This document shows, piece by piece, positions 31,315-40,928 of a stretch of DNA of 57,422 nucleotides. This DNA is from Pseudomonas sp. RIT623. Lineage in GTDB: Bacteria; Pseudomonadota; Gammaproteobacteria; Pseudomonadales; Pseudomonadaceae. Numbering within the stretch: the first letter of the stretch is position 1; every line of letters begins with the position of its first letter. Under the pieces are notes generated by a model. It was not told the DNA's origin. It was given only the letters and a program-made list of their open reading frames with translations, and searched no databases. The position numbers were made by a program, and so were the translations under genes. The stretch covers positions 1-57,422 of the forward strand of contig NZ_SOZA01000032.1 of assembly GCF_004519305.1 (NCBI RefSeq), read 5' to 3'.

Positions 31315-32676
31315 ATGGCACTTTGCCTGACCATCACCAGTTACCACAAGATCACCCCAGGACAATGTCCGGAGAAGTTGCTGGAAACCGGTGCCATTAC
31401 GGTGGGAAGAGCCACGGATAATGATTGGGTATTGCCCGATCCCGAGCGCCTTGTATCTTCGAAACATTGCGTCATCCAGTTCAAGGATGGCCGTTACTAC
31501 CTGACCGACAACAGCACCAACGGCGTGGAGTTGGTACACGCCGGTATTCGCCTGCGCCGGGGTAACAGCGAACCGTTGATGGACGGCGAAGTTATTCGAA
31601 TTGGCGATTACGAAATCCAGGCGCGCATCGATGCCGGCCTGGCCATTCCCCTGGGCGGGCAGCCCGAGGTACACAGCTTCGAGGCGTTGATGGCCAACCA
31701 GGTGGCGGCGCCGAGCGCGCCTATCGCCGGCGCGCCAGCGGCCTTCCTGCAAGGAGCGTCGAGCCACGACACCCTGCCGGACCTGTTCGATTTTCTTGGC
31801 CCGGCCAGCGTGGCGCCGGTGAGCCAGCCGGACCATGTGCCGGCCCAGCAGCACGATTTCCGTCCACCAACGCCTGTGGCGCCGCCGCCCGCGCCTGCCG
31901 CCGCGCCGGCTGCCCCAGGGGTGATTCCCGCCGACTGGGCGTTGTTCGATGACTCCCCGGCACCGGCACCCCAGGTAACGCCGGCCGCGCCGCCAGCCCC
32001 GGCGCCAGAGCCGCCCGCAGCGCCCGTCGCGGCCCCGCCCGCAGCGGTGGCGCCGGCCCCTGTGGCAGCGGCCCAGGCTGGCGCTGGCGATGCCATGCTC
32101 CAGGCCTTCCTGCGCGGCGCCGGCATCGAGCACCTGCGCATCGACGCCGCCGATGCCGCCGCGCAGATGGAAGCCATCGGCCGCAGCTACCGCTTGATGG
32201 TCGAGGGCCTGATCGATGTACTGCGCGCGCGCAGCAGCCTCAAGGGCGAGTTCCGCATGCAGCAGACCAGCATCGCCCCGGTGCAGAACAACCCACTGAA
32301 GTTCGCCCCCAATGCCGACGAGGCGCTGCTGTTGCTGTTGCGCCACGCCAGCCAGGCATTCATGGCGCCGGACCAGGCGGTACGCGACAGCTTCGACGAC
32401 CTGCGCGCGCACCAGCTGGCCGTGATGGCCGGGGTCGAGGCGGCGCTCAAGCACTTGTTGGCGCGCTTCGAGCCGGCGCGCCTGGAAGAGCGCCTGGCCC
32501 CTGCCGCCGGGTTGTCGAAGCTGTTCGGCGGTTCGCGCCAGGCCCATTGCTGGCAGCAGTTCACCACGCTGTACCAGCAGCTTTCCCGCGAGGCCGAGGA
32601 CGATTTCCAGGACCTGTTCGGCCGCGAGTTCAGCCGCGCCTACCAGGCCCACAGCCAACGCATGCAACGCCCCTGA
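31315..32676 (+). CDS. fha: T6SS FHA-domain protein Fha (TagH)
   Basis: Fha is the forkhead-associated protein that, once phosphorylated by PpkA, promotes T6SS assembly. The 453-residue protein has an N-terminal FHA domain (about 20-95, with VGRATDNDW and SSKHCVIQFKDGRYYL), a long Pro/Ala linker (about 180-255) and a conserved C-terminal type VI FHA domain (about 260-453). AAGGAGG at 31304-31310 fits ATG 31315 better than the adjacent ATG 31312. It leads the right arm, which runs without large gaps to tagR. Confidence 0.93.
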   Translation: MALCLTITSYHKITPGQCPEKLLETGAITVGRATDNDWVLPDPERLVSSKHCVIQFKDGRYYLTDNSTNGVELVHAGIRLRRGNSEPLMDGEVIRIGDYEIQARIDAGLAIPLGGQPEVHSFEALMANQVAAPSAPIAGAPAAFLQGASSHDTLPDLFDFLGPASVAPVSQPDHVPAQQHDFRPPTPVAPPPAPAAAPAAPGVIPADWALFDDSPAPAPQVTPAAPPAPAPEPPAAPVAAPPAAVAPAPVAAAQAGAGDAMLQAFLRGAGIEHLRIDAADAAAQMEAIGRSYRLMVEGLIDVLRARSSLKGEFRMQQTSIAPVQNNPLKFAPNADEALLLLLRHASQAFMAPDQAVRDSFDDLRAHQLAVMAGVEAALKHLLARFEPARLEERLAPAAGLSKLFGGSRQAHCWQQFTTLYQQLSREAEDDFQDLFGREFSRAYQAHSQRMQRP

Positions 32677-32723
32677 GACCAACGCCGGGGCCAGGAAGAA
32701 CACAACACGTCATGAGGACGAGG

Positions 32724-33221
32724 ATGAGTGCAACAAGACTGATCGCAGCCCTGGCCATCGTGCTGCTCAGTGCCTGCAGCAAGGACACGCCGCTCGAAGC
32801 CGCCGCCCCCGCCGCGGCGCCGGCCACGGGCATCACCCTGTACTTCAGCGCCGCCGCCGGGCTCAACCCCGGCGCCGGTGGCACCCCGGCGCCGGTGCGG
32901 GTGCGCATCTTCGAGCTGAAGAACAGCGCCGCGTTCAGCCGCGCCGACTACTTCGCCCTGGCTGAGCGCGCCTCGGCGACCCTGGCCGCCGACCTGATCG
33001 ACCAGGACGAAGTGCTGCTGCAACCTGGCGAGCAACTGCGCCTGGAACGCCCGCTCGACCCGGCCACCCGCCAGGTCGGCCTGGTGGTCGGCTACCGCGA
33101 GATCGACCAGGCCCAGTGGCGCAGCGTGCTGCCGGTGCCGCCCCGCGATTATCAGATCAGCCTCGATGTGCGCGCCGTGCGCAGCGCCGTGGCCACCCCA
33201 CAACCTGAACCTGCCCGCTAG
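32724..33221 (+). CDS. tssJ: T6SS outer-membrane lipoprotein TssJ
   Basis: TssJ anchors the TssJLM membrane complex to the outer membrane. The 165-residue precursor has a short signal peptide and lipobox LLSAC near residues 15-19, then a beta-sandwich domain with VRVRIFELKNSAAFSRADYFAL, the typical TssJ segment. ATG 32724 is preferred over 32712 because GAGG precedes it at suitable spacing. Confidence 0.94.
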   Translation: MSATRLIAALAIVLLSACSKDTPLEAAAPAAAPATGITLYFSAAAGLNPGAGGTPAPVRVRIFELKNSAAFSRADYFALAERASATLAADLIDQDEVLLQPGEQLRLERPLDPATRQVGLVVGYREIDQAQWRSVLPVPPRDYQISLDVRAVRSAVATPQPEPAR

Positions 33222-33237
33222 GCAATCGGAGTACTGC

Positions 33238-34572
33238 ATGTCCTGGAACAATCGCGTGGTCTGGTCGGAAGGGATGTTCATCACGACCCAGCACTTCCAG
33301 CAGCACGACCGCTACCTGGAGCACTTCGTCGATACCCGCAGCCGGCCGTTGATCGCCGCTGCCTGGGGCTTCTCCGAGCTGCTCGTCGACCAGGGCCTGC
33401 TGGCCCAGGGCAAGCTGGCGATTCTCAGTGCCCGCGGCCTGTTGCCCGACGGCACGCCGTTCGACATCCCCCGTGACGACCTGCCGCCGCCGCCGCTGGA
33501 GATTCCCGACGAGCTGCGCGATGGCGTGATCTACCTGGGCCTGCCGCTCAAGCGTGCCGGCGCCCGCGACACCGTCGACGACGGTGAAGCGCTGGGCGCT
33601 GCGCGCTACATCAGCCGGGTCAGCGAGGTGCGCGACGACAACGCGCCGTTCGAGAACCGCGCGCCCCTGGCCCTGGGCAGCCGCGCCCTGCGCCTGCTGC
33701 GCGGCGAGGATGGCTTGAGCGACTACGCCGCGCTCGGCGTGGTGCGGGTGCGCGAGAAGCGCGCCGACCGCGCCCTGGTGCTGGACGACAGCTACATCCC
33801 GCCGCTGCTCGACGTCACCGCCAATAACGCGTTGTCGGGTTTTCGCGGCGAGTTGCTGGGCCTGCTGCACCAGCGCGGCGAGGCCTTGGCCGGGCGCGTG
33901 GTGGCCTCGGCCAACGGCGGCGCTTCGGAGATAGCCGACTTCATGCTGCTGCAACTGGTCAACCGCGCCCAGCCGCTGGTCGAGCACCTCAACCAGCTGA
34001 CCCCGCTGCACCCCGAGCGCCTTTACAGCGAGCTGGTGGCGCTGGCCGGCGAGTTCGCCACCTTCACCCGCGACGGACGTCGGCCCGAGGCCTTCCCGGT
34101 GTACCAGCACGACGACCTGGCGGCGACCTTCGCGCCGGTCATGGCGGCTCTGCGCGAGGCGCTGTCGATGCTGATCGACAGCAAGGCGGTGGCCATCCCG
34201 CTGGTCGAGAAGGCCTATGGCATCCACGTCGGCATGCTCGCCGACCGTAGCTTGCTCGACAGCGCCAGCTTCATCCTGGTGGTGCGCGCCGACGTGCCCA
34301 GCGAGACCCTGCGCAGCCGCTTCGGCCAGCAGAGCAAGATCGGCTCGGTGGAGCACATCCGCGACCTGGTCAACCTGCAACTCCCGGGTATCGGCCTGCT
34401 GCCGCTGCCAGTGGCGCCACGGCAGATTCCGTTCCACGCCGGCTCAACCTACTTCGAACTCGACCGTGGCAGCGAACACTGGAAGCAGCTGCAGCATTCC
34501 GGTGGTTTTGCCTTCTACGTCGCCGGCGAATTCCCCGGCCTGAACCTGGCCTTCTGGGCGATTCGGGGGTGA
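33238..34572 (+). CDS. tssK: T6SS baseplate protein TssK
   Basis: TssK links the baseplate wedges to the membrane complex. The 444-residue protein starts MSWNNRVVWSEGMFITTQHF, the standard TssK N-terminus, with CGGAG upstream. The YFELDRGSEHWKQL stretch near residue 405 lies in the C-terminal domain that binds TssL and TssM. A composite REP sits between tssK and tssL. Confidence 0.97.
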   Translation: MSWNNRVVWSEGMFITTQHFQQHDRYLEHFVDTRSRPLIAAAWGFSELLVDQGLLAQGKLAILSARGLLPDGTPFDIPRDDLPPPPLEIPDELRDGVIYLGLPLKRAGARDTVDDGEALGAARYISRVSEVRDDNAPFENRAPLALGSRALRLLRGEDGLSDYAALGVVRVREKRADRALVLDDSYIPPLLDVTANNALSGFRGELLGLLHQRGEALAGRVVASANGGASEIADFMLLQLVNRAQPLVEHLNQLTPLHPERLYSELVALAGEFATFTRDGRRPEAFPVYQHDDLAATFAPVMAALREALSMLIDSKAVAIPLVEKAYGIHVGMLADRSLLDSASFILVVRADVPSETLRSRFGQQSKIGSVEHIRDLVNLQLPGIGLLPLPVAPRQIPFHAGSTYFELDRGSEHWKQLQHSGGFAFYVAGEFPGLNLAFWAIRG

Positions 34573-34594
34573 TGGCGTGATGTTTGAAGATGCT

Positions 34595-34698
34595 GGGACC
34601 GCGTTGCGGTCCTTTCGCGGCACAAGGCCGCTCCTACAGGGGAGCGCGAACGCCTGTAGGAGCGGCCTTGTGTCGCGAAAGGGCCGCAACGCGGCCCC
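34595..34698. repeat. composite REP inside the T6SS right arm
   Basis: The inner arms 34612-34640 and 34653-34681 pair over 29 bases with one mismatch. Outer small hairpins flank them: GGACCGCGTTGCGGTCC on the left and GGGCCGCAACGCGGCCCC on the right. It interrupts the tssK-tssL spacing in an otherwise tightly packed operon. Confidence 0.92.
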
Positions 34699-34738
34699 CG
34701 ATGCCACCCCCCATCCAAGGACCGGAGACTAAGCCGCG

Positions 34739-36049
34739 ATGCAACCAGACGATCCGCAGGCCTTCGACCGCACCCAGTTCATGCCGCGCCCCGGTGGCCG
34801 TGGCCCGCAACCGGCCACGCCAACCCCCGCTACGCCACCGCCAGCGCTGAACGTGCCCGCCGAGCCGCTGGCCGCCGGCCAGGCCGAGGGCCTCAACCCG
34901 CTGGAGCAGGCGGCCGGCCCATTGCTCGCGCTGCTCACGCGCCTGCGCAACACCATCGCCCACCCGGCGCCGGCCAGCCTGCGCGCGCAACTGCTGGCCT
35001 ACCTGCGCCAGTTCGAAGAACGCGCCGAAGCCGCCGGGGTGCCGCGCAACGAGGTGCTGCTGGCGCGCTATGCGCTGTGCACTGCCCTCGACGAGGCCGT
35101 GCTCAGCACCCCCTGGGGCAGCGCCAGCGACTGGGGCAAGCAGAGCCTGCTGATCACCGTGCACAACGAGGCCTGGGGTGGCGAGAAGGTGTTCCAGCTG
35201 ATGGAACACTGCCTGCAAAGCCCACGCGAGCGTCTGCACCTGCTGGAGCTGCTGTACTTGTGCACCAGCCTCGGCTTCGAAGGCCGCTACCGGGTGATGA
35301 ACGGTGGTCGCGCCCAGCTCGAGGCCCTGCGCGAGCGCACCGCCGCGACCATCCGCAGCGCCCGTGGCGAGATCGAGCGCGAGCTGTCGCCGCACTGGCG
35401 CGGTGTCAGCGTGGCGCGCGACCGCCTGGCGCAGTTCGTGCCGCCCTGGGTCGGCCTGGCGGTGGCCCTGGCGCTGCTGTTGCTGGTGCTGTTCGGCCTG
35501 CGCCTGAAGCTGGCCGCCGATGCCGAGCCGGTGTTCCGCGGCATCCACGCCCTGGGTGAGATCCCGGTGCAGGCCATGGACCGCCCGGTGGTGCAGCCCA
35601 AGCCCGTGGAGCGTCCGCGCCTGGCCGGTTTCCTCGCCGAAGACATCAAGGCCGGGCGAGTCGCCGTGGAGGACGCGGTGGACCGTTCGGTGGTGACCAT
35701 CCGTGGCGACGAACTGTTCGCCTCGGCCAGCGCCAGCATCAAGGGTGACTTCGAGCCGTTGATGCTGCGCATCGCCGAGGCCGTGGCGAAAGTGAAAGGC
35801 AACGTGAAAGTCACCGGCCACAGCGACAACCAGCGCATCGCCACGCTGCGCTTCCCGTCCAACTGGGCACTGTCCCAGGCCCGCGCCGAGGAGGTCAAGG
35901 ACATCCTCGCCGCCCGTACCGGTCAGCCTGGGCGCTTCACCGCGCAGGGCCTGAGCGACACCGAGCCGCTGGCATCGAACGACAGCGCGCAGGGCCGGGC
36001 GAAGAATCGTCGGGTTGAAATCACCGTTCTGGCGGAGGGCGTCGAGTGA
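34739..36049 (+). CDS. tssL: T6SS membrane protein TssL with OmpA-type domain
   Basis: TssL is the inner-membrane DotU-like component; this is the extended form. The 436-residue protein has a cytoplasmic DotU domain (about 60-230), one membrane helix (about 238-258, VGLAVALALLLLVLFGLRL), and a periplasmic OmpA-like peptidoglycan-binding domain (about 310-430) with VTGHSDNQRI and GRAKNRRVEIT. Its TGA overlaps the GTG of tssM (GTGA at 36046-36049). Confidence 0.96.
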   Translation: MQPDDPQAFDRTQFMPRPGGRGPQPATPTPATPPPALNVPAEPLAAGQAEGLNPLEQAAGPLLALLTRLRNTIAHPAPASLRAQLLAYLRQFEERAEAAGVPRNEVLLARYALCTALDEAVLSTPWGSASDWGKQSLLITVHNEAWGGEKVFQLMEHCLQSPRERLHLLELLYLCTSLGFEGRYRVMNGGRAQLEALRERTAATIRSARGEIERELSPHWRGVSVARDRLAQFVPPWVGLAVALALLLLVLFGLRLKLAADAEPVFRGIHALGEIPVQAMDRPVVQPKPVERPRLAGFLAEDIKAGRVAVEDAVDRSVVTIRGDELFASASASIKGDFEPLMLRIAEAVAKVKGNVKVTGHSDNQRIATLRFPSNWALSQARAEEVKDILAARTGQPGRFTAQGLSDTEPLASNDSAQGRAKNRRVEITVLAEGVE

Positions 36050-39000
36050 AGGCGTTTTTCAGTTTTGTCATTCGCTGGGTGATCCCGCTGCTGGGCCTGC
36101 TGGCCCTGAGCCTGATCATCTGGTTCGTCGGCCCGTTGCTGGATGTGCTGGCGCCGGTCACGCCGCGCGTGGTGCTGATCTTCCTGCTGTTCGCGGCGTG
36201 GATCGCCTACCGTGTATGGCGCATCGTCCAGGCCCGTCGGCAGGCGGCGAAAGTCATGGAAAGCCTGGCCGCCGAAACCGCGCCGGACCCTGCCAGCGCC
36301 GCCACCGCCGAGGAGCTGGCGACCCTGCGCCAGCGCATGGACGAGGCCCTGGTGCTGTTGAAGAAGGCGCGCCTGGGCGGTGACGAGCGGCGCAACCTGT
36401 ACGAGCTGCCCTGGTACGTGATCATCGGCCCGCCCGGTTCGGGCAAGACCACCGCGCTGGTCAACTCCGGCCTGCACTTCCCGCTGGCGGCGCAGATGGG
36501 CGAGGGCGCCATTCGCGGCGTGGGTGGCACGCGCAATTGCGACTGGTGGTTCACCGACCAGGCGGTGCTGCTCGACACCGCCGGGCGCTATACCACCCAG
36601 GACAGCCATGCCCAGGTGGACAAGGCCGCCTGGCTGGGCTTCCTCGACCTGCTCAAGAGCCAGCGCTCGCGCCGCCCGATCGACGGCGCGTTCATCGCCA
36701 TCAGCCTGTCCGACCTGCTGCTGGGCAGCGAGGCCGAGCGCGCCGCCCACGCGGCGGCCATCCGCAAGCGCATCCAGGAGCTGTACAGCCAGCTGGGCGT
36801 GCGCTTCCCGATCTACCTGATGCTGACCAAGCTCGACCTGGTGCCGGGCTTCATGGAGTTCTTCGACAACCTGAGCAAGGAAGAGCGGGCCCAGGTGTGG
36901 GGCATGACCTTCGCCCTGGATGACGGCCAGCAGGGCGATGGCCCGCTGGCCCAGTTCGGCAGCGAGTTCGGCTTGCTGGAACAGCGCTTGAACCAGCGCC
37001 TGGTCGAGCGCCTGCAACAGGAGCGCGACCCGGCGCGGCGCGACCTGGTGTACGGTTTCGTCCAGCAGTTCGCCGCCCTGCGCGGCAACCTCACCAGCTT
37101 CTTGGACGGTATCTTCAAGCCCAATGCCTTCGAAGAACGCGCGCTGCTGCGCGGTGTGTACTTCACCAGCGGCACCCAGGAGGGCAGCCCGATCGACCGC
37201 CTGATCGGCAGCATGGCCCAGAGCATGGGCCTGGACCGCGCGCACCTGGCGCGCCAGAGCGGCAGCGGGCGCAGCTACTTCATCGAGAAGCTGTTCAGCG
37301 CGGTGGCCTTCGCCGAGCGCGGCCTGGTCGGCAGCAACCCCAAGGTCGAGCAGCGGCGCAAATGGATCGCCCGTGGCGCCCTGGCCCTGAGCGTGGCCCT
37401 GGTGCTGGTGGTCGGCACCCTGTGGACCCTGAGCTACCGCGCCAACCAGCAATATATCGCCGAGGTCGACAGCCGCCTCAAGCCGTTGGGCAAGAGCGTG
37501 CAGGAGCTGAGCCCGGCGCAGCGCAACGTGGTCGAGGTGCTGCCGCTGCTCAATGCCGTGCGCCGCCTGGCCGACGATCCACCGGGCTGGGCCGAGGGCC
37601 TGGGCTTGTACCAGGGCGACATGCTCGAAGGTGAGTCCGACAGCGTCTACCGCAAGTTGCTGATCGCCATCTTCGCCCCGCGCCTGGTCACCCGCATCGA
37701 GGAGCAGCTGTACGCCGGTGGCCCGTCCGACTACCTGTACGAAGGGCTCAAGGCCTACCTGATGCTGGCTGACGGCGAGCACTACGACCCTGAGTTCATC
37801 AAGGCCTGGATCACCCTCGACTGGGAACGCAGCCTGCCCCGCGACCTGGCCCCGGATTTGCGCCAGGCCCTGTCGCAGCACCTGGCGGCGCTGTTCGACA
37901 AGCGTCCACCCAATGCCCGCCTCGACCAACGCCTGATCGACGACACCCGTCGCCAGTTGCAGCAACTGCCGGTGGCCCAGCGGGTCTACGACCGGGTCAA
38001 ACGGCAGAAACTGCCGGCTGGGGTCAACGACTTCCGGGTCAGCGATGCCGCCGGGCGCGACGCCGCCCTGGTGTTTCGCTTCAAGAACGGCAAGCCACTG
38101 AGCGAGCCGTTGCCGGGTATCTTCACCGTCGAGGGCTACCGCAAGGCGTTTCTCGCCGCCAGCCTGGCCCACAGCGAGACCCTGGCCGAAGAGCGCTGGG
38201 TGCTCGGCCGCGAGGCCAGCGAGGCGGGCGATGCCAAGCGCCTGGCCGACGATGTGCTGCAGCTGTATTACCAGGACTACATCCGCAACTGGGACGCGCT
38301 GCTGGCCGACCTGGACTTCGTGCCCATCACCAGCGTCGGCCAGGCGGCCGATGTGCTGCGGGTGCTGTCCGGGCCGACTTCGCCGATGAAAAAGCTGCTG
38401 CAGTCGGTGGCCAAGGAAACCAACCTGGCCCAGCCGACCACCCTCGACAAGGTCCAGGCCAAGGCCGAGCAGGCCGGCGTCGATCAGTTGCGCCAGCGCC
38501 TCGGCGGCCTGCTGGGCGATGCGCCGCTGCCCAGCGACAACCCCGCCGCCCGTGAGGTCGACCCGGTGACCGCGCACTTCGCCGAACTGGCCGCCCTGGT
38601 TGACACCGGCGAAGGCCAGCCGGCGGCCATCGATGGCCTGCTCACCGACCTCAACGCCCTGTACGTGCAAGTCAGCGCCATGGTCGGCGCCAGCGGCGAC
38701 GCGCTGCTGGGCGAGGCCAAGAACCAGGCCCAGGCCGCGGCGCAGCGGGTCGCCCTGGGCGCCGCGCGCCAGCCCAAGGTGGTGCAGAACCTGGTGGGCT
38801 CGGTGCTTGGCTCGACCCACAACCTGGTCATGGGCGGTGTGCGCAACCAGCTCAACGCCGCCTGGGCCAGCGAAGTGGTCAGCGTCTACCGCCAGTCCCT
38901 CAGCGGGCGCTACCCGCTGGTAGCGGGTAGCGCCCGCGACGCCACCCTGGAAGATTTCGGCCAGTTCTTTGGCGTTGGCGGGGTAATGGACAACTACTTC

Positions 39001-39552
39001 CGCAAGTACCTGCAACCCTACGTCAACACCTCCAGCACGCCCTGGAGCTGGCAGCCGGGCGCGGCGCAGAAGCTGGGGATCAGCAGCAACGTGCTGTACA
39101 CCTTCCAGCGCGCGGCGAGCATCCGCGATGCGTTCTTCCGCAACAGCAACGGCGTGCAGCCGGGGGTGCGCTTCGAGCTCAAGCCGGTGGCGATGGATGC
39201 CACCATCACCCAGTTCCTGCTCGACCTCGACGGCCAGCAGGTCAGCTACGACCACGGGCCGAGCCGGCCAGTGGCGTTGCAGTGGCCCAACCCCAACAGC
39301 ATCGGCGTGGTGCGCCTGTCGATCTCGCCACCTTCGGCCGCTGGCCGCTCCGGGCTGACCGTGGAAGGGCCCTGGGCCTGGTTCCGCCTGCTCGACCAGT
39401 CCGACCTGGTGGCCGGCAGTTCGCCGGAGCGCTTCAACCTGCGCCTGCGCGTCGATGGCGCCAGCGTGTCTTACGAGCTGCGTGCCAGCAGCGCCTTCAA
39501 CCCGTTCCGCAGCCGAGTGCTCAGCGGTTTCAGCCTGCCGGAGCATCTGTGA
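36046..39552 (+). CDS. tssM: T6SS inner-membrane protein TssM (IcmF)
   Basis: TssM spans the periplasm and joins TssL to TssJ. The 1168-residue protein has two N-terminal membrane helices (about 5-25 and 40-62), a cytoplasmic NTPase-like domain with intact Walker A GPPGSGKTT near residue 128, a third helix (about 441-464), and a large periplasmic part. The GTG start at 36046 overlaps the tssL stop. A long open frame on the opposite strand of this gene is a shadow caused by its GC-rich codons. Confidence 0.96.
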   Translation: MKAFFSFVIRWVIPLLGLLALSLIIWFVGPLLDVLAPVTPRVVLIFLLFAAWIAYRVWRIVQARRQAAKVMESLAAETAPDPASAATAEELATLRQRMDEALVLLKKARLGGDERRNLYELPWYVIIGPPGSGKTTALVNSGLHFPLAAQMGEGAIRGVGGTRNCDWWFTDQAVLLDTAGRYTTQDSHAQVDKAAWLGFLDLLKSQRSRRPIDGAFIAISLSDLLLGSEAERAAHAAAIRKRIQELYSQLGVRFPIYLMLTKLDLVPGFMEFFDNLSKEERAQVWGMTFALDDGQQGDGPLAQFGSEFGLLEQRLNQRLVERLQQERDPARRDLVYGFVQQFAALRGNLTSFLDGIFKPNAFEERALLRGVYFTSGTQEGSPIDRLIGSMAQSMGLDRAHLARQSGSGRSYFIEKLFSAVAFAERGLVGSNPKVEQRRKWIARGALALSVALVLVVGTLWTLSYRANQQYIAEVDSRLKPLGKSVQELSPAQRNVVEVLPLLNAVRRLADDPPGWAEGLGLYQGDMLEGESDSVYRKLLIAIFAPRLVTRIEEQLYAGGPSDYLYEGLKAYLMLADGEHYDPEFIKAWITLDWERSLPRDLAPDLRQALSQHLAALFDKRPPNARLDQRLIDDTRRQLQQLPVAQRVYDRVKRQKLPAGVNDFRVSDAAGRDAALVFRFKNGKPLSEPLPGIFTVEGYRKAFLAASLAHSETLAEERWVLGREASEAGDAKRLADDVLQLYYQDYIRNWDALLADLDFVPITSVGQAADVLRVLSGPTSPMKKLLQSVAKETNLAQPTTLDKVQAKAEQAGVDQLRQRLGGLLGDAPLPSDNPAAREVDPVTAHFAELAALVDTGEGQPAAIDGLLTDLNALYVQVSAMVGASGDALLGEAKNQAQAAAQRVALGAARQPKVVQNLVGSVLGSTHNLVMGGVRNQLNAAWASEVVSVYRQSLSGRYPLVAGSARDATLEDFGQFFGVGGVMDNYFRKYLQPYVNTSSTPWSWQPGAAQKLGISSNVLYTFQRAASIRDAFFRNSNGVQPGVRFELKPVAMDATITQFLLDLDGQQVSYDHGPSRPVALQWPNPNSIGVVRLSISPPSAAGRSGLTVEGPWAWFRLLDQSDLVAGSSPERFNLRLRVDGASVSYELRASSAFNPFRSRVLSGFSLPEHL

Positions 39553-40205
39553 GCGACCTGGGTTTCTATGGAAAGCTGGCCAGCCGCGGCGACTTCGTCA
39601 GCCGTGGCCTGCCACAAGGTTTCATCCAGCCCTGGGACCAGTGGCTGGCGGCGGGGTTGCAGGCCAGCCAGCAGGCGCTGGGCGAGCGTTGGCTCGAGGC
39701 TTACCTGGTCAGCCCCTTGTGGCGGTTTGCCCTGGCGCCGGGTGTGTGTGGGCCGGATGCGGTGGTTGGGGTATTGATGCCGAGCATCGACCGGGTCGGG
39801 CGGTATTTTCCGTTGACCGTGGCCCAGGTGCTGGAGCCGGGGCAGCCGTTGGCGCCTGTGGTGGCCGGGGATGACCAATGGTTTGAAGCGGTTGAGGCTG
39901 CTTTGTTGGCGACCCTTGAGCCAGGTGCTGCCTTTGAGCGTTTTGAGGCGGCCTTGCCGCCTTTTCACGGCACCAGGCCGCTCCTACAGGGGCCGCGTGT
40001 GGCTGTGGGTGGTTTGCAGCGGTTGGATGCGACCACCCCGCAAGGGCGTGCACTGGCCTTGGCCGAATGCGCCTGCGAGGGCATGAGCCTGTGGTGGGGC
40101 AGGGGCTCTGAGCGTATCGCCCCGGGCTTGATGCGCTGCGCGGGCTTGCCGCGCAGCGAGGATTTCGCCGGGTTTCTTTTGGGTAGCGAGGCAGCGCACG
40201 CATGA
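39549..40205 (+). CDS. tagF: T6SS post-translational repressor TagF
   Basis: TagF represses T6SS assembly independently of PpkA, in P. aeruginosa through binding Fha. The 218-residue protein starts with the DUF2094 signature GFYGKLASRGDFVSRGLP. The GTG start overlaps the tssM stop and the stop overlaps the pppA start (ATGA). Codons at about 39947-39995 (RFEAALPPFHGTRPLLQGP region, about residues 133-149) are made of a REP half-unit: the DNA nearly equals the left arm of the 34595 REP. The reading frame is kept, so the protein should still be made with an altered linker. Confidence 0.92.
   Translation: MSDLGFYGKLASRGDFVSRGLPQGFIQPWDQWLAAGLQASQQALGERWLEAYLVSPLWRFALAPGVCGPDAVVGVLMPSIDRVGRYFPLTVAQVLEPGQPLAPVVAGDDQWFEAVEAALLATLEPGAAFERFEAALPPFHGTRPLLQGPRVAVGGLQRLDATTPQGRALALAECACEGMSLWWGRGSERIAPGLMRCAGLPRSEDFAGFLLGSEAAHA
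39947..39995 (+). repeat. REP half-unit inside the tagF coding sequence
   Basis: A small hairpin (GGCGGCCTTGCCGCC, 39947-39961) is followed by CACGGCACCAGGCCGCTCCT and ACAGGGG. This nearly matches the left part of the composite REP at 34612-34644 with about three changes. No right arm follows. Confidence 0.75.
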
Positions 40206-40921
40206 TCGACCTGCAATACACCGCGGCCAGCTACAGCCATGTCGGCATGGTGCGCAAGATCAACGAGGACGCTTGCCTGGAACTGACCTGGGCCGGCCTG
40301 TGGGCGGTGGCCGATGGCATGGGCGGCCATGCCGCCGGTGACTATGTCAGCAGCCTGGCGGTGGACAGCCTGCGCAGCCTGCCGATGCTCGATTCGCTGG
40401 AGGAGTTTGCCGGCGAAGTGCGTGACGGGCTGTCGTGGGTCAACCGCACGGTGCGCGAGGAAACCGCGCGCCGCGGCGTGGCGATGATGGGCAGTACCGT
40501 GGTGGTGCTGGCGGCGCGGGGCGACCAGGCCATCGGCCTGTGGGCCGGCGACAGCCGCCTGTATCGCCTGCGCGAAGGCAGCATGCAGCGCCTGTCCCAC
40601 GACCACAGCTACGTCCAGGAACTACAGGACAGCGGCCTGCTCAACGAGGCCGAGGCGCGGGTGCATCCGCGCGGCAATATCGTCACCCGCGCCCTGGGCG
40701 TCGAGGACCATATCGAGTTGCAGGCAGTCACCCTGCAAGTGCAGCCCGGCGACACCTACCTGTTGTGCAGCGACGGCTTGAACAAGACCGCCGAGGACCA
40801 CGAGATCGCTGAGGTGCTCGGTCACGCCGACCCCTACGAAGTGGTGCGCAGCCTGGTACACCTGGGCTTGACCCGGGGCGCCCCCGACAACATCACCGCC
40901 GTGGTCGTGAAGGCGAGCTGA
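40202..40921 (+). CDS. pppA: T6SS PP2C phosphatase PppA
   Basis: PppA dephosphorylates Fha and so opposes PpkA, turning T6SS firing down. The 239-residue PP2C phosphatase carries NEDACLELT, the metal-binding WAVADGMGGHAAGD, GDSRLYRLREG, and CSDGLNKTAEDHE near the end; all the usual metal Asp residues are present. It is coupled to tagF by ATGA and is followed after 7 bases by ppkA. Confidence 0.96.
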   Translation: MIDLQYTAASYSHVGMVRKINEDACLELTWAGLWAVADGMGGHAAGDYVSSLAVDSLRSLPMLDSLEEFAGEVRDGLSWVNRTVREETARRGVAMMGSTVVVLAARGDQAIGLWAGDSRLYRLREGSMQRLSHDHSYVQELQDSGLLNEAEARVHPRGNIVTRALGVEDHIELQAVTLQVQPGDTYLLCSDGLNKTAEDHEIAEVLGHADPYEVVRSLVHLGLTRGAPDNITAVVVKAS

Positions 40922-40928
40922 AGACACC

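Noticed and set aside
31180..32703. Long minus-strand frame over fha
   Set aside because: Gly/Arg-rich shadow of the Pro/Ala linker of Fha; no motif.
35923..39546. An antisense open frame of 1207 codons opposite tssM, and a similar 1127-codon one opposite ppkA (40893-44276)
   Set aside because: Both are shadows of GC-rich codon use in tssM and ppkA. Their translations have no recognisable domains and no ribosome sites, while the sense genes are certain.
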